Of a stretch of DNA of 64,000 nucleotides, positions 10,401-23,776 are shown in pieces. The stretch's first letter is position 1, and every line of letters begins with the position of its first letter. Below the pieces are notes generated by a model. The model did not search any database and was not told the DNA's origin. It saw nothing but the letters and a program-made list of their open reading frames with translations. Made by a program: the position numbers and the translations under genes. The stretch is from Nannobrachium achirus (taxonomy: Eukaryota; Chordata; Actinopteri; Myctophiformes; Myctophidae): the NCBI GenBank assembly GCA_963921795.1, contig OY997659.1:18939508-19003507 (forward strand), given 5' to 3'.

Positions 10401-10910
10401 ATATTTCCATCATTATGTCCACATTAATTCTTATTTACATGTTCAAGTGTCCAATGCCAAAAACAATTAACATCAATCTCCAAACTAAAAAGCAGTTATA
10501 ATTTAAAGATCTGAGTATTTGAATTGGCCAGACTAGCAATAGAATACAACAGAACTTCAGAAGCATGGATTGGCACACACACATTCAGTGAAGGCTGTTC
10601 AGAACTTCAGGGAAACACCCCAAATATTGGTGTGCGCTGCGCACATATTGAGAGAGACATGGTCTGAAAATACATTTCAGTCTTGTTTTTTTTTGTTTTT
10701 TTGCTTTAACCCGTGGCCCTGATGCTGAGGTTTTACACGTTGTTCTCTGTTGTTCATCCAGAGTTGGAGTGGAGGTTATCGGAGAGCGGAGCCGTGAAGA
10801 CGGACCTGGAGGAGAACCCCAGGAAGCAGATCGAAGACAAACTCATGACCTCCATCAGACAAACTCTCCCCACGCGGAGAGACAGCGACGACTCCGAAGA
10901 CGAGGACTGA
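6468..10910 (+). CDS. PDCL3: PDCL3, phosducin-like protein 3 (six coding exons)
   Basis: Coding exons are 6468-6473, 7210-7330, 8495-8585, 9603-9746, 10045-10253 and 10762-10910. All introns have GT/AG borders and phases join cleanly, giving 239 residues, the same length as human PDCL3. Exon 1 encodes only Met-Gln. Exon 2 reads [20 protein letters not shown], exon 3 has the acidic [20 protein letters not shown] helix, exons 4-5 the thioredoxin-like domain (about residues 85-200, with [17 protein letters not shown] around 149-165 and [12 protein letters not shown]), and exon 6 the acidic tail DSDDSEDED. The family binds the CCT/TRiC chaperonin and modulates folding of actin/tubulin-type clients; PDCL3 is also reported to stabilise VEGFR2. 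It acts in the cytosol and has no signal peptide. The start is chosen because Met-Gln plus exon 2 matches the family N-terminus exactly. Intron 2 is swollen by nested transposons. Confidence 0.95.
7497..7823. mobile_element. TIR element TAGTCTCGCG with 9-bp target duplication
   Basis: It starts TAGTCTCGCGTAGCCAGAC and ends GTCTGGCCACGCGAGACTA. CATTTTGTA flanks it on both sides (7488-7496 and 7824-7832), a perfect 9-bp duplication. It sits inside the hAT-like element at 7371-8076. A relative is at 48513-48837. The 9-bp duplication suggests a Mutator-like origin, but no transposase is present to confirm it. Confidence 0.8.
7845..7912. repeat. Short palindrome family copy (PDCL3 intron 2)
   Basis: ATTGTGAAAATAG at the left is mirrored exactly by CTATTTTCACAAT at the right. 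The inner arms are GATCTACATGCTCAC and GTGAGCATGTAGATC. The copy at 47748-47793 shares the same TTGTGAAAATAG borders and the same host MITE family. Confidence 0.8.
8085..8363. mobile_element. Second hAT-like MITE abutting the first
   Basis: It starts CACTGGTTCTCAACCTCTGG directly after the right target duplication of the preceding MITE and ends TTGAGAACCACTG. It contains a short palindrome copy (8275-8351) and a poly-T/poly-G run near 8115-8138. Its own right target duplication is not convincing. Confidence 0.65.
8275..8351. repeat. Short palindrome family copy with mirrored flank AAAGTAAT
   Basis: The left AAAGTAATAGCTGATCTACA faces ACTTGTAGATCTCATTACTTT. The outer word AAAGTAAT differs from the usual AAAATAGC border yet is present in mirror image on both sides. 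Confidence 0.75.
9183..9503. repeat. Possible TIR element in PDCL3 intron 3
   Basis: GGTGTGGTTGCC near 9184 faces GGCAACCACACT near 9490. The inner sequence has the repeated words CCCATTGACTT and ATATGG. No target duplication was resolved. Confidence 0.4.
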
Positions 10911-10941
10911 TAGAAAAGAGCCCTGTCCCTCCCCAACGCGC

Positions 10942-10952
10942 GCACACACACA

Positions 10953-10992
<40 letters not shown>
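10942..10992. repeat. (CA)n microsatellite in PDCL3 3' UTR
   Basis: About 25 CA units with one CATA interruption, 30 bp after the PDCL3 stop codon. Confidence 0.9.
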
Positions 10993-11292
10993 AGTCGGAA
11001 GGCTCTGTCACCACTATGTGGAACATACGCAGACAGTATGATTTCAGTCGAGGACGATTGGGGACACAGGTTTATTTTTATTTTCAAATATCCACACATA
11101 TATCTTGTTAACGATACGTTTACATGCAGCTGTTTTAAGACTGAACGGAGAATACAATATGGGTTTCCATGTTCATGATGATCAACTACAGCAGCATACT
11201 TCAGTGCCGCCAAATTATGCAAACTATTAACATGGTATGTAATTATGCTTTTTTTTTTTTTTGAAGGACCACCAGCTTGATATACATTAGGC

Positions 11293-11448
11293 CGGTGTTT
11301 CTCAAAGTGGATTCCAGGGACTCAATGGGTTCCTTTAGGGAGGTCTAAATTGACCCATACAAGTCTGTAACTCTGGCAGATTTGGTTCCATTTGTACACT
11401 GCCAGAGTTAAGGGGAGACCTTAACATTTGAAAGTCTGAGAAACACTG
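11293..11448. mobile_element. hAT-like MITE, 156 bp
   Basis: Termini are CGGTGTTTCTCAAAG and TCTGAGAAACACTG. The perfect 8-bp target duplication CATTAGGC is at 11285-11292 and 11449-11456. The same family is at 26973-27142. Confidence 0.88.
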
Positions 11449-11692
11449 CATTAGGCCACGGACAACCATGAGACACAATGTTTTTAGTTTTTGTTTGTTT
11501 AATCTTAAGGACCCCGCTCTACACTGTAAAATCCTCAGTATGTATTTAACTCGGTTACAGACCCATAAGAGTCCATTTGGACCCCTGGTGGTCCTCGGAC
11601 CTGGCGTCGAACGGAGATTATAAACGTGCAATTAATTAATGTGCATCCCTAGTTTCTGGTATGCATTGTGTTCAGCCATAAGGTTATTGCCA

Positions 11693-11698
11693 AATAAA
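11693..11698 (+). promoter_or_regulatory. PDCL3: Candidate polyadenylation signal AATAAA
   Basis: First canonical AATAAA downstream of the PDCL3 stop, about 780 bp into the putative 3' UTR. Confidence 0.45.
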
Positions 11699-12664
11699 TA
11701 TAGTTTTAATCTGATATTCAACCAATGTCCTGAAGCAGAGGCAACTCTGGATCATTTTTATTTTATGATTCATATTAATCGTCAGAATGTATGTATACAT
11801 TTTCTAATTGTTCAAATACAAGTGAAATGACCTCTGCTACCCTCATCAATGCCAGTTTTTGGTAACTGCTTTTTACTGATCGTCTGTCATTGTTGATTAT
11901 TACAAGATGTATTATATAAAATACTTTTTTTGGACTTTGGATGTATTTTGGAAGAGTTTCTGTCCATACGTGTCCTGTTGATGATACAAAATGTAAAATG
12001 ACTAAACCATTCACACAGTAATACGTCTCAGATTTATCACATACATCCTAGCATCCCTATACTGGTTGAACATTTGGTGAGAATCTGTCGAATCTCTTGC
12101 CACCTCGTGAGCTTGTAGATTGGCGGTTTTCTGCTAAGAATTGGTGTAGAGGTGAAAAAAAGGAGATGAAGTATAGACCCCTGGGGGACCCCCACTCAAT
12201 GAAGTATATAGGATTTATATAAGTGGTTATTCTGCTGTGGTTAAACACATGGAAGTAATGGCTATCTTTATCTACAATCATTTATTTTCCAAAACGTAAA
12301 ATTCTGTTGGAATAGACGTAAAATGTTGCACGTTGCTCTGTCTGCCATTTTAAGTGCATGATGCTGACTTCCTGGCGGTGCTCTTCTGTGGCGTTCTCAG
12401 GCTCTACAACATCCCCTCCGGGAGATCACGGATCTTCTGTATCGTTAACCAGATGAGAAGAGAAAATGTTTGTCAGTTACTGTCAACATATCTGTTTTTC
12501 TTCTTTCAAGGTTTCTCGATTTTCATGCAGAATTTCAAGGGCCGTCCACACCAAGAAAGATAGTCATAGATCTGCTATTTTACCAAGTATATATCGGGCA
12601 TCACGATAACTATATAAATATAACATTTTACACATTCCAGTTTGCGGATGTCCAATTTAAAGTA

Positions 12665-13210
12665 AATGGTGCATTCATTTAGCGCTTTTATCCAATGCGC
12701 TTTACAATGATAGTGCATTACATTCACCCATTCATGGCACCAACCTGCTCACCGGGAGCAATGGGCCCTATTCACGGCCCGCCCACTCAGCATCCCCCTG
12801 GTGCTGAAGTCAAGTTTTGAAGGGGAAAACCCTACTAAAAGCCTATAGAGTTGACACAGAAATCGCAAATTTAATGCAATTTCTGAATAGTAAAGTATAA
12901 AATACGGCTAGCATGATCAAGAACACAAGATAGTAAAAGGCACAAAGCATTATAATTTACTTTACCGTTCAAAATAATGATTTGTTGGCTTTAAGTCCAG
13001 CTATTTCTGTATTAATTTCCCCTTCTAAACTGACGTCAGCACCAGGAAGTTGCTGAGAAATTTGCTGAGTGGGCGGGCCGTGAATAGGGCTAATTAGGGG
13101 TTCAGCATCTTGCTCAAGGGCACTTCGACACTAACTCTGGTGGAGCTCGGGATCGAACTGAGAACATTCTGGTTCCCAAGCGGCCACTACCTCCTGAGCC
13201 GCTGCCGCCA
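12665..13210 (-). mobile_element. tRNA-derived SINE interrupted by a MITE
   Basis: Read on the - strand this is the SINE family of 3711-3978: box B-like CAGTTCGATCCC near 13150, then ...CAAGATGCTGAACCCCTAATT, and the tail around 12670-12700. The element is split in the middle by the MITE at 12763-13091; removing it rejoins the SINE at GGGAGCAATTAGGGG. Confidence 0.8.
12763..13091. mobile_element. MITE with GGGCCCTATTCACGG termini inside a SINE
   Basis: It starts GGGCCCTATTCACGGCCCGC and ends CGGGCCGTGAATAGGGCT, with CCACTCAGCA/TGCTGAGTGG continuing the inverted repeat. AAT on both sides (12760-12762, 13092-13094) and the known uninterrupted SINE show a 3-bp target duplication, as in PIF/Harbinger-type elements. 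Confidence 0.85.
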
Positions 13211-13352
13211 CATTAATAAACCTTTTTCACAGCAACCATTTTGACATAAAATAATAGCGTAAACCGATAATAATATAGTCTGCAATCCTTTGCGGTATTT
13301 GTCACTGTATACTGTATTTGCAAATACAGTGAAAAGTGTTCTCTGCCTTTTA

Positions 13353-13499
13353 AGTATCACGAGCAGTGGGCACTATGGCTGAAGCAACCGGGGGATCAGT
13401 TGGGGGTTAAATGTCATTCTCAGGGACACTTTGACATGGGCCGGGACGCAACCTTCTGATTCACAGGTGTCCTCTCTACCCACTAAATCCGCCAAACGC
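13353..13499 (-). mobile_element. Second SINE-type fragment
   Basis: Contains GGTTAAATGTCATTCTCAGG, GACACTTTGACATGGGC and a decayed box-B region before CTCTACCCACTAAATCC. It resembles a common fish tRNA-SINE different from the one at 3711. Low sequence quality suggests age. Confidence 0.5.
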
Positions 13500-15255
13500 C
13501 AACATTTCACATTTCTTCAAGGCTGTAAACGTCATATACACGAATAAATACAAGGATACTTTTATCATCAATATACAATGAACTGTAAAAAGGGTTCCAT
13601 AGCATTGCAAATAGGTATGTCAACATTTACAATGTATATTTCCAGGCCAATATTGTACAGTCAAAATATTAGTGCAACTAACATCTAACTCCACTTGTGA
13701 TGTCATGATTGTCTACAAATGTCAGACAAATGTAGAACATAAATATCTAAAGTTGTCCTTTAGGCTATCTGTTGCCCTACCTTTTAAAGTCACGTTCCAT
13801 TCAGGTCAAACAGAGTCAAGGGTGCTTTTTGTGCATGTTGGCTCACTGGAAAGGCACTGTGCTACACTAAATGGAATGGAACATCAATTAGACTCATTGG
13901 TGTCATTTGGTAACACCAGTGTTTACCGTACTATTACATGACAACATGGCTGCCATGAAAAAGTATAAAAGTATAGAAAACGGGGGTTGACATGCAACAT
14001 AAGTGGGTTGGATTTGTATACGATGTCACACAAAGGCATGTTTACAGATACAGTATATATACATATATACATGTACATATGTCCGCTGCTGTTCATTAGA
14101 TCAATGTGTCACTGTCTGTGGTCGCCACATTAGCTAGATCAAGCTGTGCCTCCTTATGCATGTTTTCTGTATGTATGTCTATTGAAGCAATAAAACCATT
14201 AGAACTTGTTCTCAACCTATTTTCTGTTTGGTTTGTTACAAATGTAGTCCTGATGATATAGCATAGGATATGTGAGGGTTTTTGTACCAAAACACTGTAT
14301 CTCTTTACGTTACGCTTATTGGTCTCAGGTACTGTACTTACACTCTAAGTTGTACATACTGCACTGTAAGTCTTACAACAGTATATACTGTACAACTCAA
14401 GGCATATTTTTGCATTGGAGTTAAAGCAAGTTGACCTAGCTAATATGGCAGCAATGTTGATGTATGGCCAATGAATGCGTCCGGCCTGGCTGAGCCATCA
14501 GTGCATTTAATATGGAAACATATAGGCAACGTTAACAGTTATAGTTTTAAATACTGTAAATGTTTTACCAAGAGTACCAGCTGTTTCTTTCTCCTCTGGG
14601 TCAGTTTGGGGGACAACCGCATCAGGGGATGCACTGAATGGGACTAGATAAAGCATATTGTTATTTAATTCATTCTGTACACGTTTTAGTACACTGCCAC
14701 AGTCATTACTATGTGTCCTCAAGGCCTTTTTCAGGCCTGGAATAAAAAAATCCAGAGTGCTTCCATATATTCATATGTCCATAATGGATACATCTTGCAG
14801 CAGACATTTAAACACTTCCTCAAACCAAATAACCAGTAAAGAATATAAAGGAGAATGGCGAGCTCCATTGTCCTGATTACAACAAGATTACTGTTTAAAA
14901 TTGATTGTTATTTTTATTCTGAAGGAACAGTTAATATATTCAGTGTATATTCAATCCTTTTAAATTAAGATATATTTCATTTTTATCCTCTTTTTTTTTG
15001 TACAACATAAGTAACTAAAGAAGTTTGCATCTGTGTTGTTTTGTAAAAAATAAATAATCCAAACCTATATTAGTAATCTAATCATGGTTATCAGCCTTTG
15101 CTTACCACTTGTTGTACTGCACCCACTTTGTTTGCTTTGGAGTAATGAAACAGAAACTGAAAGGAGAGACAACAATCAGTTCATTCTGAAACAGGACCAA
15201 ATTGGATCAAAGACTAGCCACTTGAGGCCTAGTTTATGTTTTAAAAAATGCTTGA
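13500..15255. other. Gene-free AT-rich stretch
   Basis: Apart from short open frames without similarity, nothing recognised. TACTGTA/GTACAGT-type words are frequent between 14040 and 14400, with short palindromes such as ATATATACATATATAC near 14055. Confidence 0.4.
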
Positions 15256-15259
15256 AGTT

Positions 15260-15336
15260 TGTGAAAATAGCCGATCTACAAGCTCCCAACGCGTTGCATC
15301 GCGCAATGTTGTGAGTTTGTAGATTAGCTATTTTTG
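15260..15336. repeat. Short palindrome family copy
   Basis: GTGAAAATAGCCGATCTACA and AGCTCCCAACGCGTTGCATC face CAATGTTGTGAGTTTGTAG and ATTAGCTATTTTTGC. Arms are about 35 nt with several mismatches. Confidence 0.75.
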
Positions 15337-15926
15337 CGGTTTTTTAGTTTGTTTTGTTTTATTATTTTTTTCCTTTAATGACATGGCCAAAATAGGGACA
15401 CCAGGTTCAAAGTAGTTAAATTAAAATAAACTTACTCTTTTGAATACATTCTGAGCTTCCTCCTGTGAACACAGACAATCATACAGAGTAATTATTATAT
15501 AAAATCTTATTATGTATACTCAATTATCTTGATAGTTGTATTAGTTGCATATTATGTTAAGTATTTAACATGCTAGAAATTATTTAAATTGCTTTAACAC
15601 TTCAGAAACAGATCAGCAGGTTCACACAAAGTGTGACGATTCTTTACCATTAAACAAACATTATATAAATGCTTCCATGTTCCACTTTCTCTCACACATC
15701 CACAGTATTACCACGGCATACCCCTAGGGAGAGACATACCCCCATTTGAGAAAACCCTGTTTCAAGATCTTCTATTAATCCTTTCCATTTTAACATACTA
15801 TAGTTATTTGACTCTGAGTCTCCACTGACTTCCAGTACAAAATTGAGGTTTTTAAATGGGCACAAGAAATTTGGCATTATTGATCACAGTGGTTTGCAAG
15901 ACCATGGAGAGACAAACACACACAGA

Positions 15927-18400
<2,474 letters not shown>

Positions 18401-18426
18401 CGCGCGCGCACACACGCACGCACGCG

Positions 18427-18430
<4 letters not shown>

Positions 18431-18504
<74 letters not shown>
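18431..18504. repeat. (CA)n microsatellite with CG-rich lead
   Basis: About 37 CA units preceded by ACGC/CGCG alternation from 18400. Confidence 0.95.
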
Positions 18505-18508
<4 letters not shown>

Positions 18509-19982
18509 ATTCTAGATAAGAGCCAGTACAGTAGGCCTATAATAATATAAGATTGTTTGGGTGGCAACATTTCTAACAATTCAGAGGAATGTACATCTCC
18601 ACCAGGCCAGGAGGCTGAGACAAGTAGACAAGACATATTATTGTTTTGTATTATTTAATTAATTAGTAGGCTGGAATAGTAGTCTACATGTAACATAAGT
18701 ATTCAAAAATACAAAGTAGGCCTACATTTTCTTTTTAATATCAATACATTGCTGTATTAAAACAAAATCCAGAAATAGCAGATCACAATGGTCATTGGTC
18801 ACAATGCGTGCGCTTGTACCCAAAAATACCTGTGACTATATTTGATGCCAATACTTTAATACTTTTACTTAATATTTGAATACTGGGGTTTTATACAAGT
18901 ATAGCACTCAAGTTATATGTGCTTGGAGTTGGTAGGCTACACTGGAGAGAGTTCTATGGTTGGCAAGGTCATTATCCTGACAGCATCACCATCATCATCA
19001 CTGCTCAATCATTTCTCTCATAGGCTATTAGGTAGGCTACAACTGTGTTATGAAAAATATTGTTAAAACATCTTCGACTAGAATTCTCCATGAATCAGTA
19101 CAATGCTTCCTCCACAATGGCACAAGCAATAAAGCAAAATGATTTAAATAATTATTATTATGGGTAATAATAATAATAATAAAAGCAACAACCAGTAAGA
19201 CGCCCTAAGGGCAAGAAGCGAGATGTTTGACGCCATAGACCACATCACATGAGACTGACACTATATGTCCAGTCCACATATGGGCATTCCCAGATATGGG
19301 CTTAATATTGATGGCATTTTGGCATATGACGGCATATGACGTCATATGAATGACAGAATTCATTTGCGACATCATTGTGATGTCAGAACAGGTTAGAGGT
19401 TAGAGTGCGTGAGGTGTCACACTCTGTGATGCATGCACGCCCGCACAGGATCTGGAGGTTTTTACAGTAAATGTGACCTATGTTCGCAACAACACAGCCT
19501 TTATAGCGTTAGTTTGTGATGCATGCTAACATGGTTGTCTAACATTTCCATAAAATATGTTTTAATAAGCAAATAATAATATTGACGCTCAATTGACAGC
19601 CTAGAAAGAGTAACATTTATACTTCGTTGCGTCACGTGGCGCTCTGTTGTAATGCACACAAAAAAAATAGATCAACTAGCTCGTCTTGTAGAGCTGCTAT
19701 TGGTGCAAGACACTTAATTTGTGCAATGAACTAGGCTATATATATCAAATAATAGTCAATATTTAATTTCAAGCTTTTTTCCCCCACGCTACACCTAGTA
19801 CTTCAACATTCTTCTTAAATTTGATGGACTTTTTGGCATACAGAAAAGCACTCATGTCTGTTACTGTTAGTAGTCATGGCTGTCAATTCCCATTTGATGT
19901 GATGTGTGACTCACACATCATAGTGTGAGTCCTCACTTTCCCCCAAGACCGTTCACATAATTCAGAATAGGGCTAAAGTCTA

Positions 19983-20172
19983 AAGGGCTGTCCATACTGT
20001 CTCCGACCACCAAACCTTTCATCGGAAAGTCTGATCTTTCCGACGTGCAGCTTTCCGAACTCAAATTCGGGGGAATGCCTTTCAGAAGTTGCGAGTGGCT
20101 TCATTTTGTAGTTGATGAACCGGACCTTTCCGACGAAAACTTTGGTGGTTGGAGAGAGTATGGACAGGCCTT
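19983..20172. mobile_element. Foldback MITE (AAGGGCTGTCCATACT termini)
   Basis: The left AAGGGCTGTCCATACTGTCT followed by CCGACCACCAAA is mirrored on the right by TTTGGTGGTTGG and AGAGAGTATGGACAGGCCTT. Inner segments CCTTTCATCGG and CCTTTCCGACG are also related. No confident target duplication. Confidence 0.65.
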
Positions 20173-22234
20173 GAGATGTACAGGTCATTATCAAGGAAGA
20201 TGATTGGATCTTCCAACATGCAACAACTACTAAACGTCTGCCACAGGCCCTTCCCCTTCTGCTCGACCTTCTTCCAGGCATAGACGGCATCTGCACGGGT
20301 GCGCACAAGCACCCAGCTGTAATTCCCAGCCCCAAATTTACATTATCATACAGTAGCTCAGCATTGGCTGGCCACAACCAGTTGAGCCAGTTCACTCATT
20401 GGTTGGGCGTGCTCCCGTGGGCATTCATTCCATTGGGGGGGAGCACTCCCATAGGTATGCAAATGTATATTTCTTTCATTTAGCCATCCATGATGCACAA
20501 ATACGAGGGCGTGAAGGCACAGTGACAGACAACGGGAGAGAGAGAGAGGGAGGGAGGGAGGGAGGTAGAGAGATGTTTCTTCCAGAATTTAAATGGACAA
20601 AAAGATAGGGGGAAAAAACTATAAGCGTTCTGCTTGTGCATGTAGAAGGCTACTTTATCTTTTGTGAGATCATCAATGAATGTCTTCTTCAAAGCCATAC
20701 GCTAATTACTTTGATAATATGGTGCTTGAATGTTGAAACATACTGAACATTCATTGTAAAATTCTACTGTACTATTGGCAAACTTTAAATAAAGTATCCA
20801 GTGGAGAAAAAAAAAATCCCTTTTTTGCGATGGGGAAAGGGGGGCGGGGGTCGTGCTCGATATGGGTTCAACTTCAGCCCCACTCGGCGCCTATGCTTCC
20901 AGGAGAAGGTCTGAGTGGTGTTGCCACCAAGGGTGCTTTCTCCTGGAAGAAGCTGTGCAGTTGGTGTGCGCAGCCAGTAGTTGGTCTGTGTCAAACACTC
21001 TGATGTCGTCTGCAAGGCCCTGAAATACAAACATATTTTGTCACGATTATTGTGGCAGAGTGACATCGTGAAGAAAATGTCAAGGTGCCTCAAGACCATT
21101 GTGGTGGAGTGCCAATTGTATACTGTATGTCATAGATCATATTCACATGGCAGCTATTTTGCTATAACGTTAATGAAATGCATGACCTTCCCGAAGACAA
21201 GGGCTGAGCCGTATTTAATACTCTCTGTCATTCAAAATACTGAAAAATAACCAATCTACAAGCTCATAGCATGTTGCATCGCGTCATATTGTGAGCTCTG
21301 TGAACAGGGGGCACATCCATTATAAACTTGCTTTTATTAAAGCATGATGAAGCAGGTGATTCATCAGAAAAGCTCAATAATATGCTTGTGTTTGTTGTTA
21401 AATTTTACTGCTGGGCTCACTGTGCTTGTAGGATTTCTATATTAAAAGTGCCAAACCTTGGGCCAAGTTAAATTAAAGATTTGAGAAAAATATAGATGTA
21501 ATTGTGAAATGACTTTATTGATATTTTTTCCTCGTAACTCAGGCATATGGTGACTCGGAACAGCACCCCCATACACCCTAAATTAACGTGACGTCTGTTA
21601 TAAAGATGTAATTTAGTCGTATATAATCGTAAAGTTTTATGTCAAATGCAGCTTGTGCTGAAATGGCATCATTGTGGTTTGTGGTGGAGGTCAAATGGAG
21701 TCATTTCGCTGAATATTTTCCGAAGTGGGTTTCAAGTGACAAGCCACCATATTGACAACAAACAATAATCCTCCCCTGATTGTTTTCCACTTTTGTCACA
21801 ATAATTTGAACAGCGCATCGCCACGTAGACATTTGGCCTTTTCCTTGCTCTATCAGAGAGCAAGATGCCATATTATACAACCCTTCTTGTGTACGTTTTC
21901 TTATGTTATGTTGAGGGTGTTGACCTTAAGTTGTAACCACTGGTAACCACTACAAAAACATTTATCTGTCGTCCTCGGATGAGCCTTCCATCGTCGCTCC
22001 ATACATCCTGTCAGCTCGTTGGTGCTTTGAGCTCCTGTGTCTTATGTTAGTGTGGGACGTCCTCGTGACCGGTGCCCATGTGTTGGTTCCCACAGCACCA
22101 GTTTGCTGACTGGCAGCTCCTGGTGTCTTTGGCAGTGTTGTGCAAGTCTCATTCTCATGGATGCTATTTTATCACTTTCCCTTAATTTTGCATCATACAG
22201 TTTCTTGTTGGTAACATGTGTACTCTTGCTGATG

Positions 22235-22707
22235 TTAAAGGAGTAGTTCAGAACAAAACACATATAGGGATAAATCTGCCTTTTATCATACTCCTTCATA
22301 CCTGCTTTAGTTGATTTTTTTCATAGCTGCCCCTGTTGCTGGATTTCAGCTGCCCCTGTTGCGTTGATTTCGCGGGCCCTCTCATAACTAACACGGTGGA
22401 TTGTCTTCCTGCTAATGCAGTTAATTTATTTAGCTTCAAAGTTAGTATTTTTTTATTGGATTGTGTTTTACACAACGTCCTGAGACCAACCAAACCACTG
22501 TTTTGACCTCACAGGCACCCTTAATTGTCAAACGGCTTCTGCTCTGCACCAGAGCAGGGAGAGGAGATCCTAGAAAGGGAGGGGCAGCCGAAATCTAGCC
22601 ACAGGGGCAGTTATGAAAAAAATCGACTAAAGCAGGTATGAAGGGGTATGATAAAAGGCAGATTTAACCCTATACTGTATGTGTTTTGGTCTGAACTACT
22701 CCTTTAA
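22235..22707. mobile_element. TTAA-flanked MITE (AGGAGTAGTTCAGA termini)
   Basis: TTAA at 22235-22238 and 22704-22707 flank mirror-image ends AGGAGTAGTTCAGA and TCTGAACTACTCCT. The arms continue about 110 nt inward (GGCAGATTTA, ATCATACTCCTTCATACCTG, GCCCCTGT). This matches the layout of TTAA-target MITEs described in teleosts (Angel-like/piggyBac-like); the family name is inferred. Confidence 0.8.
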
Positions 22708-22708
22708 G

Positions 22709-22928
22709 GCCCTATTATGATCCAGGTCTTATGCCTTATGCCTTAACTTCTTTGCCTTTTTTTACAATTTTGTTTTTGTTTTTTAAATATTTCAAATAGC
22801 TGATCTGCAAGTTCGCAACGTGCATATGTAGATCAGCATTTGAAGTATTTAAAAATGTTTTTCAAAATAGTGAAAAAAAGGTAAAGAAGTTAAGGCATAA
22901 GGCATAAGACCTGGATCATAATAGGGCC
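22709..22928. mobile_element. Perfect-arm foldback element centred on the short palindrome
   Basis: GGCCCTATTATGATCCAGGT and CTTATGCCTTATGCCTTAAC on the left are reproduced in mirror image at the right end (GTTAAGGCATAAGGCATAAG, ACCTGGATCATAATAGGGCC) with almost no mismatches, arms about 85 nt. The centre (22795-22850) is a palindrome-family copy, GCTGATCTGCAAGTTCGC/ATATGTAGATCAGC. It abuts the TTAA element. Low divergence suggests a young insertion. Confidence 0.85.
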
Positions 22929-23552
22929 CTTATAGTGCTACACATAACATTCTGGTGTAGCACCCGTCTAGAGACTTATGCAGAGTTGGCTTCACTGCAT
23001 TCACTGCCATAAAGGAGAACAGACTCTACCGTTGCATAGAAGAAGCTGAGTTTGTCGAAGTATTGACATGTAGAAATAGCGAGATTTCAGACCTGTAATC
23101 GTCCATTTGGACCCCCCATGGGCCCCCGGACCAGAAGTTGAGCAACAGTGAGTTAATGGAGTGCATTCATCTCCACAGCAATTTGTTGGTGGCCTGACAT
23201 GTTAGCCCCCAGGGAGGAGCTGCTCAATCGTTATGAGACTCCACAACAACATCAACGACAACGCAGCGACGCACCGACACCCACAGGAATGAGCCTGATC
23301 AATTCTGTGGTGTCACGTAAACAGGAGCGTTCATCTAACATGCAGTGCATATTGAACTCACAGCCGGTGACGTGAGTTTGACTGGCGCCAGTATGGAAAG
23401 AATCGTTCGCACTCACCGACGAGGTGCGTGCCAAAGCATGCCTCATAGTCATAAGAGTGATTCATACTATAGTTGTGCAGATCACAGATCTATATACTAG
23501 TAAGACACCTCAGGGTGCCATGCGACCTCGCTCTAAAAGGCGAGGTCGCGCC

Positions 23553-23590
23553 AATTCTGGATATAATTCTGGATATAATTCTGGATATAC
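23553..23590. repeat. 12-bp tandem repeat, three units
   Basis: AATTCTGGATAT is repeated three times head to tail. Confidence 0.85.
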
Positions 23591-23776
23591 TATTATTATG
23601 CATTACACTGCTATACTTACTAGTATACTTTGATACTATGCGAATACACGCATACATGCACGCTTGCGACGCGCACACACACACACACACACACAAACAC
23701 ACCCACACCAATAAGACTACAATACAAAACTGACTGCCAAGCTCTAGTCGGGTGGGATTTAAAAATAAATGAGATT

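Larger units (their letters stand above)
10911..11715 (+). other. PDCL3: Likely PDCL3 3' untranslated region
   Basis: This follows the TGA at 10908-10910. It holds a (CA)n run at 10942-10992, a hAT-like MITE (11293-11448) and ends near a canonical AATAAA (11693-11698). The end point is inferred from that signal only. Confidence 0.45.
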
